Shown: positions 15,149 through 24,295, numbered from the stretch's first letter. The stretch: 55,533 nucleotides of DNA from Clostridiales bacterium (GCA_004551945.1 SFPN01000012.1:1-55533); one strand, 5' to 3'. Notes: generated by a model from the letters alone, not told the origin. Numbers and translations are program-made.

Positions 15149-16018
15149 TTACACCTCGAAAAAGCTTTTTATCGTCGTGAGACAGCCCTGGCTGCGCTGG
15201 CTCAGGGCGAGAAATTCCCCCTGCCGGCTGTAGACCCGGTAGGTTCCGTCAGGGCCGTCCAGGGTCAGGCTGTTTCCGTTGCGGATTCGTTTTTCCTCCG
15301 CCTCATTCTGAAGCTGAAGGACGGGATAGCCGGAAAAGTAGGCGTCCACCGGCAGCAGCAGGGCTGCCGGGTCCGCCGCGGCGGCCACGTCCTCCAGGGT
15401 GACGGCGTCCTCCAGGGTAAACCCGGCGGACCGGGTGCGCCGCAGGGAGAAGAGGGTTCCCCCGCAGCCCAGGGCCTGTCCCATGTCGTGGCAGAGGGTG
15501 CGCACATAGGTTCCCTTGGAGCACAGGACCCGCAGGGTATAGTCCGTGGGGGAGACCTGGTCCAGCAGCTCCAGCCGGTGGATGGTCACCGGCCTGGGTT
15601 GGCGCTCCACCTCCACCCCCCGGCGGGCCAGCTCATAGAGCTTCCGGCCGTCTTTCTTAACAGCAGAGTACATGGGGGGAATCTGCTGAAGGTCTCCCCG
15701 GAACCGGTCCAGAATTGCCTCCACCTGGTCCCGGGTGACCTCCACCGGGTGGGTTTCCAGGGTGGTGCCGGTGCAGTCCTGAGTGTCGGTCACAACGCCC
15801 AGACGCAGACCGGCGATATATTCCTTCTCCCGCTCCGCGGCAAACTCCACCGCCCGGGTGGCCCGGCCCACAAACACCGGCAGCACGCCGGTGGCCATGG
15901 GGTCCAGGGTGCCGGCGTGGCCGATGCGTTTCACATGCAGGATGCCCCGGAGCTTGGCCACCACGTCGTGGGAGGTCCAGCCGGCGGGCTTGTCGATGAC
16001 CAGGATTCCGTTAGCCAT
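15149..16018 (-). CDS. truB: tRNA pseudouridine(55) synthase
   Basis: A 289-aa enzyme that makes pseudouridine 55 in the T loop of tRNAs. The N-terminus has DKPAGWTSHDVVAKLRG, and the catalytic Asp is in GHAGTLDPMATGVLPVFVG near residue 40. The other family motifs (YIAGLRLGVVTDTQD, CSKGTYVRTLCHDMGQALG) are intact, and a small PUA-like tail follows. It overlaps nrnA by 8 bp and precedes ribF. Confidence 0.96.
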   Translation of the reverse strand: MANGILVIDKPAGWTSHDVVAKLRGILHVKRIGHAGTLDPMATGVLPVFVGRATRAVEFAAEREKEYIAGLRLGVVTDTQDCTGTTLETHPVEVTRDQVEAILDRFRGDLQQIPPMYSAVKKDGRKLYELARRGVEVERQPRPVTIHRLELLDQVSPTDYTLRVLCSKGTYVRTLCHDMGQALGCGGTLFSLRRTRSAGFTLEDAVTLEDVAAAADPAALLLPVDAYFSGYPVLQLQNEAEEKRIRNGNSLTLDGPDGTYRVYSRQGEFLALSQRSQGCLTTIKSFFEV

Positions 16019-16961
16019 GCTGCACCTGCTCGATCGCGTCCAGCATGGCCGCCTTGGCCTGGGCGGGGGTGCCGTGGATGGTGCACCCGGCCGCCGCCGG
16101 GTGGCCGCCGCCGCCGAAGCGGGCGCAGACCAGGGAGGCGTTCAGGCTCTTGCCGTCGGTGCGCAGAGAAATCTTGCACTCCTCCGGCTTCAGCTGCCGG
16201 ACGGTGACGGCGTTGTCCACCCCTTCCAGCAGGCCGATGAAGGAGGAAATGTCCTCCAGATCCTCTTCCGTTGCCTGAAGCTCTCGGATCATGTCCAGGG
16301 TGACGTAGGCAAAGACCAGAGAGCCGTCCTGCTCCAGGTCCATGTCCCGGACCAGGCGGCTTTCGATCTGCATCCGCTTTAAGGATTTCACCCGGAAGTG
16401 GCGCTTATTCACCCACTGGGCGTCAAAGCCGGTCTCCATGAGGTTGGCGGCGATCCGGTGGGTCTCCGGGGTGGTGTTGGAGTAGACGAAGCAGCCGGTG
16501 TCCGTGGCGATGGCCATATAGAGCAGCAGGGCGATGGGGGCCGTGATGGTCACCCCCAGCTGGGTTAAAACCTTGGTGATCATCTCCCCGCAGGCGGCCG
16601 CGGCCGGGTCCACCAGGGTGTGCTGGGCATACCCCTCGTTGGAGCCGTGGTGGTCGATGCACAGGAGAATGTTGTCCTTCCAGGGGGCAGCGCTCTCCGG
16701 GAGCATCCCCTGGGAGGCCACGTCCACGGACACGGCGACCTGGGGCTGGAAGTCCGCCGGGGCCAGCACCCCCTGGAAGTAGGGGTCAAAGAGGCCGTGG
16801 GCGTCCTCGTTGGGCAGGACCCAGGCGGTCTTGCCCAACTGGCGCAGCCCTAAGCACAGGGCGGCGGCGCAGCCGATGGTGTCTCCGTCCGGCCGCTTGT
16901 GGGTGAGGATCAGCACCTGATCCAGGCTCTGGAGCAGGCTGGCAGTCTCTTGTACCGTCAT
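16011..16961 (-). CDS. nrnA: DHH phosphoesterase, nanoRNase/pAp phosphatase
   Basis: A 316-aa DHH/DHHA1 enzyme that degrades nanoRNAs and 3'-phosphoadenosine 5'-phosphate. Motif I is LTHKRPDGDTIGCA (about 19-32), the DHH motif is LLCIDHHGSNEG (about 103-114), and the DHHA1 domain ends in the glycine-rich FGGGGHPAAAGCTIHG (about 282-297). It sits between rbfA (4-bp overlap) and truB (8-bp overlap), its standard place in the Firmicutes nusA-infB operon. Family length is normal. Confidence 0.92.
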   Translation of the reverse strand: MTVQETASLLQSLDQVLILTHKRPDGDTIGCAAALCLGLRQLGKTAWVLPNEDAHGLFDPYFQGVLAPADFQPQVAVSVDVASQGMLPESAAPWKDNILLCIDHHGSNEGYAQHTLVDPAAAACGEMITKVLTQLGVTITAPIALLLYMAIATDTGCFVYSNTTPETHRIAANLMETGFDAQWVNKRHFRVKSLKRMQIESRLVRDMDLEQDGSLVFAYVTLDMIRELQATEEDLEDISSFIGLLEGVDNAVTVRQLKPEECKISLRTDGKSLNASLVCARFGGGGHPAAAGCTIHGTPAQAKAAMLDAIEQVQHG

Positions 16962-17317
16962 ACCTGGCCTCCGGACTCTTTATGCTCAATGTCGTTTAAG
17001 AGCTTTAAAATGTGGGTGCCCTTGTCGATGGAGGTGTCCTCCTGGAAGACCAGCTCCGGGGTGTACCGCAGGGAGAGGGCCCGGCCCAGCTCCCGGCGCA
17101 GGTAGCCCCCGGCAGATTTCAGGCCCCGGATCACGTCCTTTCCATCGCTCTTGTCCAGCACGCTCACATAGACCTTGGCGTACCGCAGGTCGGAGGTGGT
17201 GTCCACATGGGTGATGGACACCAGCCCGTGAACCCGGGGGTCCTTCACGGTGCGCAGCAGGGCGGACAGCTCCCGCTGGATTTCCTCGTTGATCCGTCCG
17301 ATTCTGTTAGAGGCCAT
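16958..17317 (-). CDS. rbfA: Ribosome-binding factor A
   Basis: A 119-aa KH-like protein that binds the immature 30S subunit and helps 16S rRNA 5'-end processing. It matches the family from NRIGRINEEIQRELSALLRT to the central HVDTTSDLRYAKVYVSVLDK and the conserved GYLRRELGRALSLRYTPEL. It starts 3 bp after infB and overlaps nrnA by 4 bp. Confidence 0.95.
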   Translation of the reverse strand: MASNRIGRINEEIQRELSALLRTVKDPRVHGLVSITHVDTTSDLRYAKVYVSVLDKSDGKDVIRGLKSAGGYLRRELGRALSLRYTPELVFQEDTSIDKGTHILKLLNDIEHKESGGQV

Positions 17318-17320
17318 GGC

Positions 17321-19759
17321 TTACACCTCGATCTGTTCCATGAGGAAGGCCTCGATCACGTCGCCCACCTTGATGTCCTGGAACTTCTCGAAGGTGATGC
17401 CGCACTCGTAGCCCTGGGCCACTTCCTTCACGCTGTCCTTGAAGCGCTGGAGGGAGGAGATGGACCCGTCGTAGATGACGATGCCGTCCCGCACCAGCCG
17501 CAGCTGGGCGTTGCGCTGCATCTTGCCCTCGGTGACGTAGCAGCCGGCTACCATGCCCACGCCGGTGATGCGGAAGACCTCCCGCACCTCGGCCTGGCCC
17601 AGCTCCACTTCCTTGAACTTGGGCGCCAGCATGCCCTTCATGGCAGACTCCATCTCGTTGATGGCGTCGTAGATGACCCGGTACATTCTCATGTCCACGT
17701 TCATCCGGGCGGCGGACTCCTTGGCGTTGGAGTCGGGGCGGACGTTGAAGCCCACGATGATGGCGTTGGAGGTGGAGGCCAGCATCACGTCGGACTCGTT
17801 CACCGCGCCCACGGCGCAGTGGATGACCCGCACCCGGACCTCCTCGTTGGAGAGCTTCTCCAGGGAGGACTTCACCGCCTCGGCGGAGCCCTGCACGTCG
17901 GCCTTCACGATGATGTTCAGGTCCTTCAGCTCGCCCTGCTGGATCTGGGAGAACAGATCGTCCAGGGTGACCTTCTGGTTGGCGGCGTTGGCAGCCATCT
18001 TGTTTTCGTGCTTGCGCTGCTCCACCAGCTCCCGGGCCATGCGCTCGTCGGCCACGGCGTGGAAGTCGTCGCCGGCGCCGGGAACCTCGCTCATGCCGGT
18101 GATCTCCACAGGCACGGAGGGACCGGCCTCGTTGATCTTCTTTCCCTTGGCGTCGGTCATGGCGCGGACACGGCCCACGGCAGTGCCGGCGATGATCACG
18201 TCGCCCTGGTGGAGGGTACCCTTCTGCACCAGCAGGGTGGCCACGGGACCGCGGCCCTTGTCCAGGCGGGCCTCGATGACCGCGCCGTGGGCGGAGCGGT
18301 TGGGGTTGGCCTTCAGCTCCCGCATTTCGGCGGTGAGGACCACCATCTCCAGCAGGTTGTCAATGCCCATGCCGGTCTTGGCGGAGATGGGGCAGCAGAT
18401 GGTGTCGCCGCCCCACTCCTCGGTGACCAGGCCGTATTCAGTGAGCTGCTGCTTGACCCGGTCGGGGTTGGCCTCGGGCTTATCCATCTTGTTGATGGCA
18501 ACGATCACGGGGATCTCGGCGGCCTTGGCGTGGTTGATGGACTCAACAGTCTGGGGCATGATGCCGTCGTCGGCGGCCACCACCAGGATGGCGATGTCGG
18601 TGATCATGGCGCCCCGGGCGCGCATAGCGGTGAAGGCCTCGTGGCCGGGGGTGTCCAGGAAGGTGATGGGGGAGCCGTTCACGTCCACCTGGTAAGCGCC
18701 GATGTGCTGGGTGATGCCGCCGGCCTCGCCGGAGGCAACGTGGGAGTTGCGGATATAGTCCAGCAGGGAGGTCTTGCCGTGGTCCACGTGGCCCATGACC
18801 ACCACCACGGGGGCGCGGGGCATCAGGTCCTCGTCCTTGTCCTCGGCGGTGTCGATGAGCTTTTCCTCGATGGTGACAATGACTTCCTTCTCCACCTTGC
18901 AGCCCAGCTCCATGGCCACCAGGGCGGCGGTGTCGTAGTCAATGATTTCAGACAGGGAGGCCATGACGCCCAGCTTCATGAGGGTCTTGACCACCTCGGC
19001 GCCGGTTTTCTTCATCCGGGAGGCCAGCTCGCCCACGCCGATCTCATCGGGGATCTTCACGGTGAGGGGGGTCTTCTTGGCAATCTCCAGCTGGAGGCGG
19101 CGCATCTTCTCCTGCTCCTCCTGCTTGCGCTTGTTGCCGAAGTTGCCGTTCTTCCGCTGGCTGCTGCGGCTCTGGATCTTCTGCTTGCCGCTCTGCATCC
19201 GGTTGGCCCGCTCAGGAGCCAGGTTCTCCAGGCGCTCGTCGTACTTCTCCAGGTTCACCGTGCCGCCCTTGCGGGTGTCCACCAGCTTCTTCTCGGGGAC
19301 CCGGGTGGTGGGACGGTTCTGGGGCTCGGCCTTGGGCTCAGCCTTGGGGGCGGGCTGCTGGTTCTGCTGGCCCTTGCCCCGGTTCTGATCCCGGTTTCGG
19401 TCGTTGTTGTTATTATTATTGCTGTTGTTGTTCCGGTTCCGGTTCTGGTCCCGGTCGCCCTTCTTGTCCCGGTTCCGGTCGCCGCGATCATTCCGGTCGC
19501 CCCTGTCGTTCCGGCCGCCCTCGGGCTTTTCCTTCCGGGCGGGTGCGGGCGCGGGTGTGCCCAGGGAGGCCTGCATGTCAGCCACCTGGTTGTGCTGGGT
19601 CAGGTACTCGAAGATCAGGGAGAGCTCCTTGTCGTCCAGCACCTGCATATGGTTTTTCGGGGTGGTAGCGTAAGTGGACAGGATTTGGGTGATCTCCTTG
19701 GTGGACTTGCCGAAATCCTTGGCTACCTCATGCACACGATACTTATTCTCAAAACTCAA
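17321..19759 (-). CDS. infB: Translation initiation factor IF-2
   Basis: An 812-aa GTPase that brings fMet-tRNA to the 30S subunit and promotes subunit joining. It starts MSFENKYRVHEVAKDFGKST (IF2-N domain). A long low-complexity linker follows (about 70-190), rich in Asn, Arg, Asp and Gln and with runs of Asn. The G domain near 315 carries GHVDHGKT, DTPGHEAF and NKMD, and then come the EF-Tu-like domain II, IF2 domain 3 and the C-terminal fMet-binding domain ending IKVGDVIEAFLMEQIEV. Gene order around it is canonical. Confidence 0.97.
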   Translation of the reverse strand: MSFENKYRVHEVAKDFGKSTKEITQILSTYATTPKNHMQVLDDKELSLIFEYLTQHNQVADMQASLGTPAPAPARKEKPEGGRNDRGDRNDRGDRNRDKKGDRDQNRNRNNNSNNNNNNDRNRDQNRGKGQQNQQPAPKAEPKAEPQNRPTTRVPEKKLVDTRKGGTVNLEKYDERLENLAPERANRMQSGKQKIQSRSSQRKNGNFGNKRKQEEQEKMRRLQLEIAKKTPLTVKIPDEIGVGELASRMKKTGAEVVKTLMKLGVMASLSEIIDYDTAALVAMELGCKVEKEVIVTIEEKLIDTAEDKDEDLMPRAPVVVVMGHVDHGKTSLLDYIRNSHVASGEAGGITQHIGAYQVDVNGSPITFLDTPGHEAFTAMRARGAMITDIAILVVAADDGIMPQTVESINHAKAAEIPVIVAINKMDKPEANPDRVKQQLTEYGLVTEEWGGDTICCPISAKTGMGIDNLLEMVVLTAEMRELKANPNRSAHGAVIEARLDKGRGPVATLLVQKGTLHQGDVIIAGTAVGRVRAMTDAKGKKINEAGPSVPVEITGMSEVPGAGDDFHAVADERMARELVEQRKHENKMAANAANQKVTLDDLFSQIQQGELKDLNIIVKADVQGSAEAVKSSLEKLSNEEVRVRVIHCAVGAVNESDVMLASTSNAIIVGFNVRPDSNAKESAARMNVDMRMYRVIYDAINEMESAMKGMLAPKFKEVELGQAEVREVFRITGVGMVAGCYVTEGKMQRNAQLRLVRDGIVIYDGSISSLQRFKDSVKEVAQGYECGITFEKFQDIKVGDVIEAFLMEQIEV

Positions 19760-19813
19760 ATATAGCCACCTCCGTCGATGACCGGGCAGGGGGGACCCTG
19801 CCTGGCCGCAGGT

Positions 19814-20251
19814 TTACTTACTCTTCTCTTTTCGGGGCTTCCCCCGGCGCAGGTTTTTTTCATGGGCGCGGGTTTCGTCCCGGCGCTTTTTGGCCCGGGC
19901 GGATTTCTGGGACAGAAGGTCCCGGGCCTGCCCATAGGTTTCCGGGTCGGCCTGGGCCAGCTTTTCGGCCACAGCGGCGGCAAAGCCCACATCGCTGACG
20001 GCCAGCATGGCGCAGGAGGTCCGGCCCAGGCAGCTGCCCAATTCATCCTTGGAAAAGGGGATGGTCAGGCAGACGGTTTTTCCGGCTTGGCAGAAATGAT
20101 GAGCCCGGCGGATGGTGTTGTCCGCTGCGTCGTGGGCCAGCAGCAGCAGGTACGCCTTGTGCGCCCGGCAGACTGCCCCGACAGGCTCCTCCCCCACGGC
20201 AAGCCGCCCGGCCCTGAACGCGAGGCCCAGGAGAGGGAGTATGCTATCCAT
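19814..20251 (-). CDS. ylxQ: L7Ae-family RNA-binding protein YlxQ
   Basis: A 145-aa protein with an L7Ae/L30e fold in the first 100 residues (ILPLLGLAFRAGRLAVGEEP, KAYLLLLAHDAADNT, then RTSCAMLAVSDVGFA) and a basic tail rich in Lys/Arg. The start at 20251 is preferred over an upstream ATG at 20290 because the family begins MDSILPLLGL here, and this start overlaps ylxR by only 8 bp. YlxQ is thought to bind kink-turn RNA; its target is unknown. It lies between ylxR and infB, its standard position. Confidence 0.9.
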   Translation of the reverse strand: MDSILPLLGLAFRAGRLAVGEEPVGAVCRAHKAYLLLLAHDAADNTIRRAHHFCQAGKTVCLTIPFSKDELGSCLGRTSCAMLAVSDVGFAAAVAEKLAQADPETYGQARDLLSQKSARAKKRRDETRAHEKNLRRGKPRKEKSK

Positions 20252-20519
20252 CCATGCCGCCCCCTTCCATTTCCTGTTCCAGGGCGTCATAGACCTCCGC
20301 CGGAATGGGCAGAGAGAAGGCCCGCTCCAGGGCCTTGGCCTTCCGCGCCCGCTTCAGGCACTCCGGCTGAGGACAGAGGTACGCGCCCCGTCCCGGTTTT
20401 TTCCCGTGGAAGTCCAGGGTGATGGTCCCGTCCGGGGCGCGCACCACTCGGATCAGGTCCCGCTTGGGTTTCATTTCCCGGCAGCCAAGGCATTGGCGCA
20501 GGGGAATCTTTTTCGGCAC
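20244..20519 (-). CDS. ylxR: YlxR family (DUF448) nucleic-acid-binding protein
   Basis: A 91-aa protein with the family signature LRQCLGCREMKPKRDLIRVV and GKKPGRGAYLCPQPECLKRA, where three or four cysteines and basic residues form an RNA-binding surface. Related proteins have been proposed to regulate transcription or to associate with RNase P. The start follows CAAGGAGGTGTCACC. It is cotranscribed with nusA upstream and ylxQ downstream. Confidence 0.93.
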   Translation of the reverse strand: MPKKIPLRQCLGCREMKPKRDLIRVVRAPDGTITLDFHGKKPGRGAYLCPQPECLKRARKAKALERAFSLPIPAEVYDALEQEMEGGGMDG

Positions 20520-20571
20520 GGTGACACCTCCTTGGTTGGATAGGTTGGGTTAAAGAATATGGTCAGAGGGA

Positions 20572-21897
20572 TTATGATTCCTCGTTACCCTCGGCATCAG
20601 AAGCCTCCGGCTCCTCCCCGGCAGCCCTGGCGGCTTCCTCCTCGGCCAGGTCTGCGGCCAGAACCTGCATGGCCTCCTCGTAGCTGGACATGCCCAGGGC
20701 GGCCAGCATGGCGTTCTCCATGGCAGCGGCCGCCTGGGTGGTGGCAGCGATCTGCTCGGTGGCCCGCTGGAGCTCAGCGGCGGCGTCCTCTTCCTCCCAC
20801 TCGTGGGCGGCGGACTCGGACTTGATGTCGATCTTATAGCCGGTGAGCTTGGCGGCCAGGCGGGCGTTCTGGCCCTCCTTGCCGATGGCCAGGGAGAGCT
20901 GGTCGTCAGGGACCACCACCCGGCAGCTCTTGGTGCCCTCCAGGGGAACCACGGAGATCACGTCGGCAGGGGAGAGGGAGGCGGCCACGTACTCGGCGGG
21001 GTCGTCGCTGTATTTAATAATGTCGATCTTCTCGCTCTTCAGCTCGGCCACCACGTTGTTCACCCGGACGCCCTTGGGGCCCACGCAGGCGCCGATGGGG
21101 TCCACGTTCTCGTCGGAGGACCAGACGGCCAGCTTGGAGCGGCTGCCGGCCTCCCGGGCGATGGAGCGGATCTCCACGGTGCCGTCGTAAATTTCGGGGA
21201 CCTCCAGCTCGAACAGGCGCTTGACCAGGCCGGGGTGGGTCCGGGAGATGAGGACCTGGGGACCGCGGCTGGACCGGCGGACCTCCACCACGTAGACCTT
21301 CAGCCGGTCGCCCTCCCGGATGACCTCGCCGCGAACCTGCTCGGCGGGGGCCAGGTAGGCGTCGGTGGACTCCCCGTTGCTGGTGATGCGCAGGGAGACG
21401 GCCCCGTTTCTGGGGTCCACCCGGGTGACGGTGCCCAGGAGCATCTCGTGCTCCTTGGAGCTGAACATATCGTAGATCATGTTGTGCTCGGCCTCCCGCA
21501 TGCCCTGGATGATCACCTGGCGGGCGGTCTGGGCGGCGATGCGGCCGAAGTTCCGGGGCTTGATCTCAATGCGGACCACGTCGCCGGTCTGGGCGGAGGG
21601 GAGGGCCTTCCGGGCCTCGTCCAGGGCGATCTCGGTGTAGGGGTTATCCACCTCTTCCACGATCTCCTTCTTCACATACATGCGCACGGTGCCGGCGGCC
21701 TCGTTGGCGTCCACAAAGACGTTGTCGGTGATGCCCTCATGGTCCCGCTTGTAGGCGGAGATCAGGGCCTGGGTGATCTTCTCCAGCATGTAGCTTTTGG
21801 GAATGCCCTTTTCCTTTTCGATGAGCTCGATGGCGGCAAAAAACTCCTTGCCGTCCAGCTCGTTGCTCTTTGCGTTTTTGGGTGTTTTCTTAGCCAT
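20572..21897 (-). CDS. nusA: Transcription termination/antitermination factor NusA
   Basis: A 441-aa RNA polymerase-associated factor. The N-terminal polymerase-binding domain (FFAAIELIEKEKGIPKSYML) is followed by the S1 domain (about 135-200, TVTRVDPRNGAVSLR), then KH1 and KH2 (about 215-345, with VDPIGACVGPKGVRVNNVVA and LAIGKEGQNARLAAKLTGYK). A 60-residue acidic/Ala-rich tail replaces the repeat domains of enterobacterial NusA. NusA commonly acts on its own operon's leader, and this operon has a hairpin-rich leader at 22388-22514. Confidence 0.96.
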   Translation of the reverse strand: MAKKTPKNAKSNELDGKEFFAAIELIEKEKGIPKSYMLEKITQALISAYKRDHEGITDNVFVDANEAAGTVRMYVKKEIVEEVDNPYTEIALDEARKALPSAQTGDVVRIEIKPRNFGRIAAQTARQVIIQGMREAEHNMIYDMFSSKEHEMLLGTVTRVDPRNGAVSLRITSNGESTDAYLAPAEQVRGEVIREGDRLKVYVVEVRRSSRGPQVLISRTHPGLVKRLFELEVPEIYDGTVEIRSIAREAGSRSKLAVWSSDENVDPIGACVGPKGVRVNNVVAELKSEKIDIIKYSDDPAEYVAASLSPADVISVVPLEGTKSCRVVVPDDQLSLAIGKEGQNARLAAKLTGYKIDIKSESAAHEWEEEDAAAELQRATEQIAATTQAAAAMENAMLAALGMSSYEEAMQVLAADLAEEEAARAAGEEPEASDAEGNEES

Positions 21898-21931
21898 TGT
21901 CAGTTAACTCCTCAGTTGTGTAGTTGCGGGA

Positions 21932-22387
21932 TTAAAAGCGGACGTGCAGGCGCACGAACGCGATTTCTTTCTTGGGGAAGGTGACGGTTTCGTTTCCCAG
22001 GGTGAGGGTCACGTCGCCGTCCTGATACCCGGCCAGGATGCCGGTGCAGGACTTCTGGCCGTTTACGGCCTGGTAGAACTTCACGTCCACCTCTGCCCCC
22101 AGAAACGCGGCGAAGTGCTCGGGCTTTTTCAGGGGGCGGTCGGCTCCGGCGGAGGAGACCTCAAAGGTGTAGGCGTCCTGGATGGGGTCGGCCTCGTCCA
22201 GCAGGGGGTCCACCCCGCGGCTGACGGCCTCGCAGTCGTCGATGGACACGCCGCCCTCCTTGTCAATATACAGGCGGAGATACCAGCTGCCGGCCTCCTT
22301 AATATATTCTACGTCCCACAGGGAGCAGCCGTTTGCCTCCACCACCGGGCGGGCCAGGTCAGTAACAAGATCTGTGATTTTGGACAT
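21932..22387 (-). CDS. rimP: Ribosome maturation factor RimP
   Basis: A 151-aa factor for 30S subunit maturation. The N-terminal domain has CSLWDVEYIKEAGSWYLRLY, IDKEGGVSIDDCEAVSRGVD and the conserved YTFEVSSAGADRPLKKPEHF; the C-terminal SH3-like domain covers GILAGYQDGDVTLTLGNETV and the end. The start follows TTAGGAGGCGTATC. It is the first gene of the operon, behind a structured leader and a consensus promoter. Confidence 0.95.
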   Translation of the reverse strand: MSKITDLVTDLARPVVEANGCSLWDVEYIKEAGSWYLRLYIDKEGGVSIDDCEAVSRGVDPLLDEADPIQDAYTFEVSSAGADRPLKKPEHFAAFLGAEVDVKFYQAVNGQKSCTGILAGYQDGDVTLTLGNETVTFPKKEIAFVRLHVRF

Positions 22388-22514
22388 GATACGCCTCCTA
22401 ATCCTCCGTCATGATAAGCCGGTCCCCGCCGTGGGGAGGGGACCGGGGGTAATCATAAAAGAAAGAGCGGGGCAAGCCCCACTCTCTGCTTAACTAACAT
22501 CACAATACAGGAGA
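22388..22514 (-). promoter_or_regulatory. Structured leader of the rimP-nusA-infB operon
   Basis: Between promoter and rimP two hairpins are seen on the minus strand. The first (22485-22464) pairs AGAGTGGGGC with GCCCCGCTCT and runs into TTTCTTTT, so it looks like an intrinsic terminator. The second (22446-22419) has a 9-bp stem CCGGTCCCC/GGGGACCGG just before the ribosome site. A leader terminator in front of nusA fits attenuation of this operon. Confidence 0.65.
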
Positions 22515-22543
22515 ATTATACCACGGCAGCGACATTCTGGCAA
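22515..22543 (-). promoter_or_regulatory. Promoter of the rimP-ribF operon
   Basis: Minus strand TTGCCA (22543-22538), 17-bp spacer, perfect TATAAT (22520-22515). Confidence 0.9.
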
Positions 22544-22682
22544 GGGGGTTTCTGAGAATTCCCGGAAAAATATAAGAGGGCCTTTCAGGGACACCTTATT
22601 TAACATGTGGCCCTGGAGCAGATGAAAAATATGAAGGAAGTGTGAAAGAAGTATTAAAAATGGAAAGAAAGGGAAGAAAGAC

Positions 22683-22711
22683 TTGCCGAAAAAGTCCTGT
22701 TTATGTATAAT
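22683..22711 (+). promoter_or_regulatory. Promoter of the LCP gene
   Basis: TTGCCG (22683-22688), 17-bp spacer, perfect TATAAT (22706-22711), about 67 bp before the TTG start. Confidence 0.85.
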
Positions 22712-22777
22712 GTAGTTTCGTAGACTAGAATCGCCGGTTTGCACGGCAAGGGACCAGAGCAAAGGAGGCTGTAAGCC

Positions 22778-23794
22778 TTGGAACATAAAGGAAAGAAAAG
22801 GAAGAAACGCAGACTGAAGCGGAAATACCGGATTCTCCGGGGCATCTACGCGGTGGTTGTGGTCCTGGCGGCCATTGTGGTGATCGGATACGGGGTCTGG
22901 AAGTTCGTCCTGCCCGAGCCGGAGTTCACCCCGGCGGCCAGCAGCAGCCAGACCAGCTCCGCCTCCGTCCCTGGCATGGAGGACGGAGACCGGCAGAGAA
23001 AGGAACAGACCTATACCTTCCTTCTGTCGGTGCCGGACCAGGCCAGCGGCAACGGAGACTCCATCATGGTGATCACCTATGACGTGCCCAACCAGAAGAT
23101 CGGAATGATCTCCATCCCCCGGGACACCCTGGTGAACACCCCCAACGCCAAGATCAACGCCAGCCTGGTTTCGGGCATCGAGAACCTGCGGGACGTGGTC
23201 TCTGACCTGGTGGGCTTCCCCCTTGACTTCTATATCACCCTGGATCTGGACGCCTTTGTGGAGATGGTAGACGCCGTGGGCGGCGTGGACTTCGACGTTC
23301 CCGTGGAGATGTACTACGATGACCCCGCCCAGGACCTGCACATTCACTTCCAGCCCGGGATGCAGCACCTGTCCGGCCAGCAGGCCCTGGAGGTCTGCCG
23401 CTTCCGCCACAACGCCGACGGCACCGGCTATCCCCTGGGTGACGTGCAGCGGACGGAGACCACCCAGAAAATGATGCTCACCGTGGCCAGCAAGGTCATG
23501 TCCTTCAGCGGCGTGACCAATCTCAGCGAATTTGTGGATATTGTACAGCGGAACGTGGAGACCAACCTGAGCGGCACGGATCTGGCCTGGTTTGCTGCAA
23601 AAGGCCTGGGTTTGAACCTCTCCACTGGCGTCAGCGGCGGCACCCTCCCCGGAGACGGAAACGTGAGCTATCGGGGGGTGACCTACTGCTACGAGCTGTA
23701 CCCTAATGACAGCTTGGAAATGATCAACCAATTGGTGAATCCTTATACTACCGACCTTACCCTGGAAGACGTGAACATCTTCCAGGCCCCCTGA
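22778..23794 (+). CDS. LytR-CpsA-Psr (LCP) family wall polymer ligase
   Basis: A 338-aa membrane-anchored enzyme of the family that attaches teichoic acid or capsule-type polymers to peptidoglycan. A very basic N-terminus (KGKKRKKRRLKRKYR) precedes one membrane helix (about 27-48). The extracytoplasmic LCP domain has the conserved Asp/Arg sites in GDSIMVITYD, MISIPRDTLVNTP and ALEVCRFRHNADG with QRTETTQ. The start is TTG at 22778, nine bases after AAAGGAGG; no ATG fits better. The gene stands alone, between its promoter and a UUCG-loop terminator. Confidence 0.9.
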   Translation: MEHKGKKRKKRRLKRKYRILRGIYAVVVVLAAIVVIGYGVWKFVLPEPEFTPAASSSQTSSASVPGMEDGDRQRKEQTYTFLLSVPDQASGNGDSIMVITYDVPNQKIGMISIPRDTLVNTPNAKINASLVSGIENLRDVVSDLVGFPLDFYITLDLDAFVEMVDAVGGVDFDVPVEMYYDDPAQDLHIHFQPGMQHLSGQQALEVCRFRHNADGTGYPLGDVQRTETTQKMMLTVASKVMSFSGVTNLSEFVDIVQRNVETNLSGTDLAWFAAKGLGLNLSTGVSGGTLPGDGNVSYRGVTYCYELYPNDSLEMINQLVNPYTTDLTLEDVNIFQAP

Positions 23795-23828
23795 TGGTAC
23801 GAATTTCGAACAACTTTCGTGGAAACGG

Positions 23829-23860
23829 AGAGAGAAGCCTTCGGGCTTCTCCCTTTTTTT
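23829..23860 (+). terminator. Terminator of the LCP gene
   Basis: GAGAAGCC-TTCG-GGCTTCTC hairpin (23832-23851) with a UUCG tetraloop, followed by a run of seven T. Confidence 0.93.
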
Positions 23861-23861
23861 G

Positions 23862-24152
23862 TCACTTTTATGCAAGAGAAAGTAAAGAACTTTCATCTCT
23901 TGTTTCAAAAGCTTCCATGTAAAAATGCACAAAAGTTACGTTTTGAGATTCTTTCTCCTGCAAATATTTTTCGTGGAATATTCAGTGAAAATACATATTT
24001 TTGAGGAGAAAATTCACATTGTTAATAAAAATGTCATGAAAAGTTTTGCTTCGCAACAAAAACTGGGCAAAAAACCGGCAAAACCCCTAAGAAACAGACT
24101 ATTTTCCTGTGCAATTGATATAGATTTGTAAAAAATGACGAATGAATAAATA
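23862..24152. other. AT-rich gene-free stretch
   Basis: About 290 bp, clearly richer in A+T than its surroundings and free of supported genes. Runs of A and T and motifs such as GAATATTC suggest a curved upstream region for the strong promoter at 24153-24180. No riboswitch class was recognised. Confidence 0.5.
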
Positions 24153-24180
24153 TTGCACTTTCGCCAAATAGTGCTATAAT
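24153..24180 (+). promoter_or_regulatory. Promoter of the multi-spanning permease gene
   Basis: TTGCAC (24153-24158), 16-bp spacer, perfect TATAAT (24175-24180). The implied leader is about 108 nt and is not assigned to any known RNA family by eye. Confidence 0.8.
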
Positions 24181-24295
24181 GACATTGCATCGATGAAAAG
24201 ACATGAAAAGAGGGCCCAGGCAGCTTTCATTTTGAGAGTTGCCGCAAGAAAGATTGCAAGTCAAGTGTAAGTGTATTTTGTTAGGAGGGAAAGTA

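Noticed and set aside
19400..19500. Asn-rich run in infB suspected as a frameshift or repeat expansion
   Set aside because: The frame stays open and such linkers between the N-terminal and G domains are usual in IF-2.
24187..24295. Known riboswitch in the permease leader
   Set aside because: No purine, PRPP, guanidine or fluoride aptamer core could be recognised, so no class is claimed.
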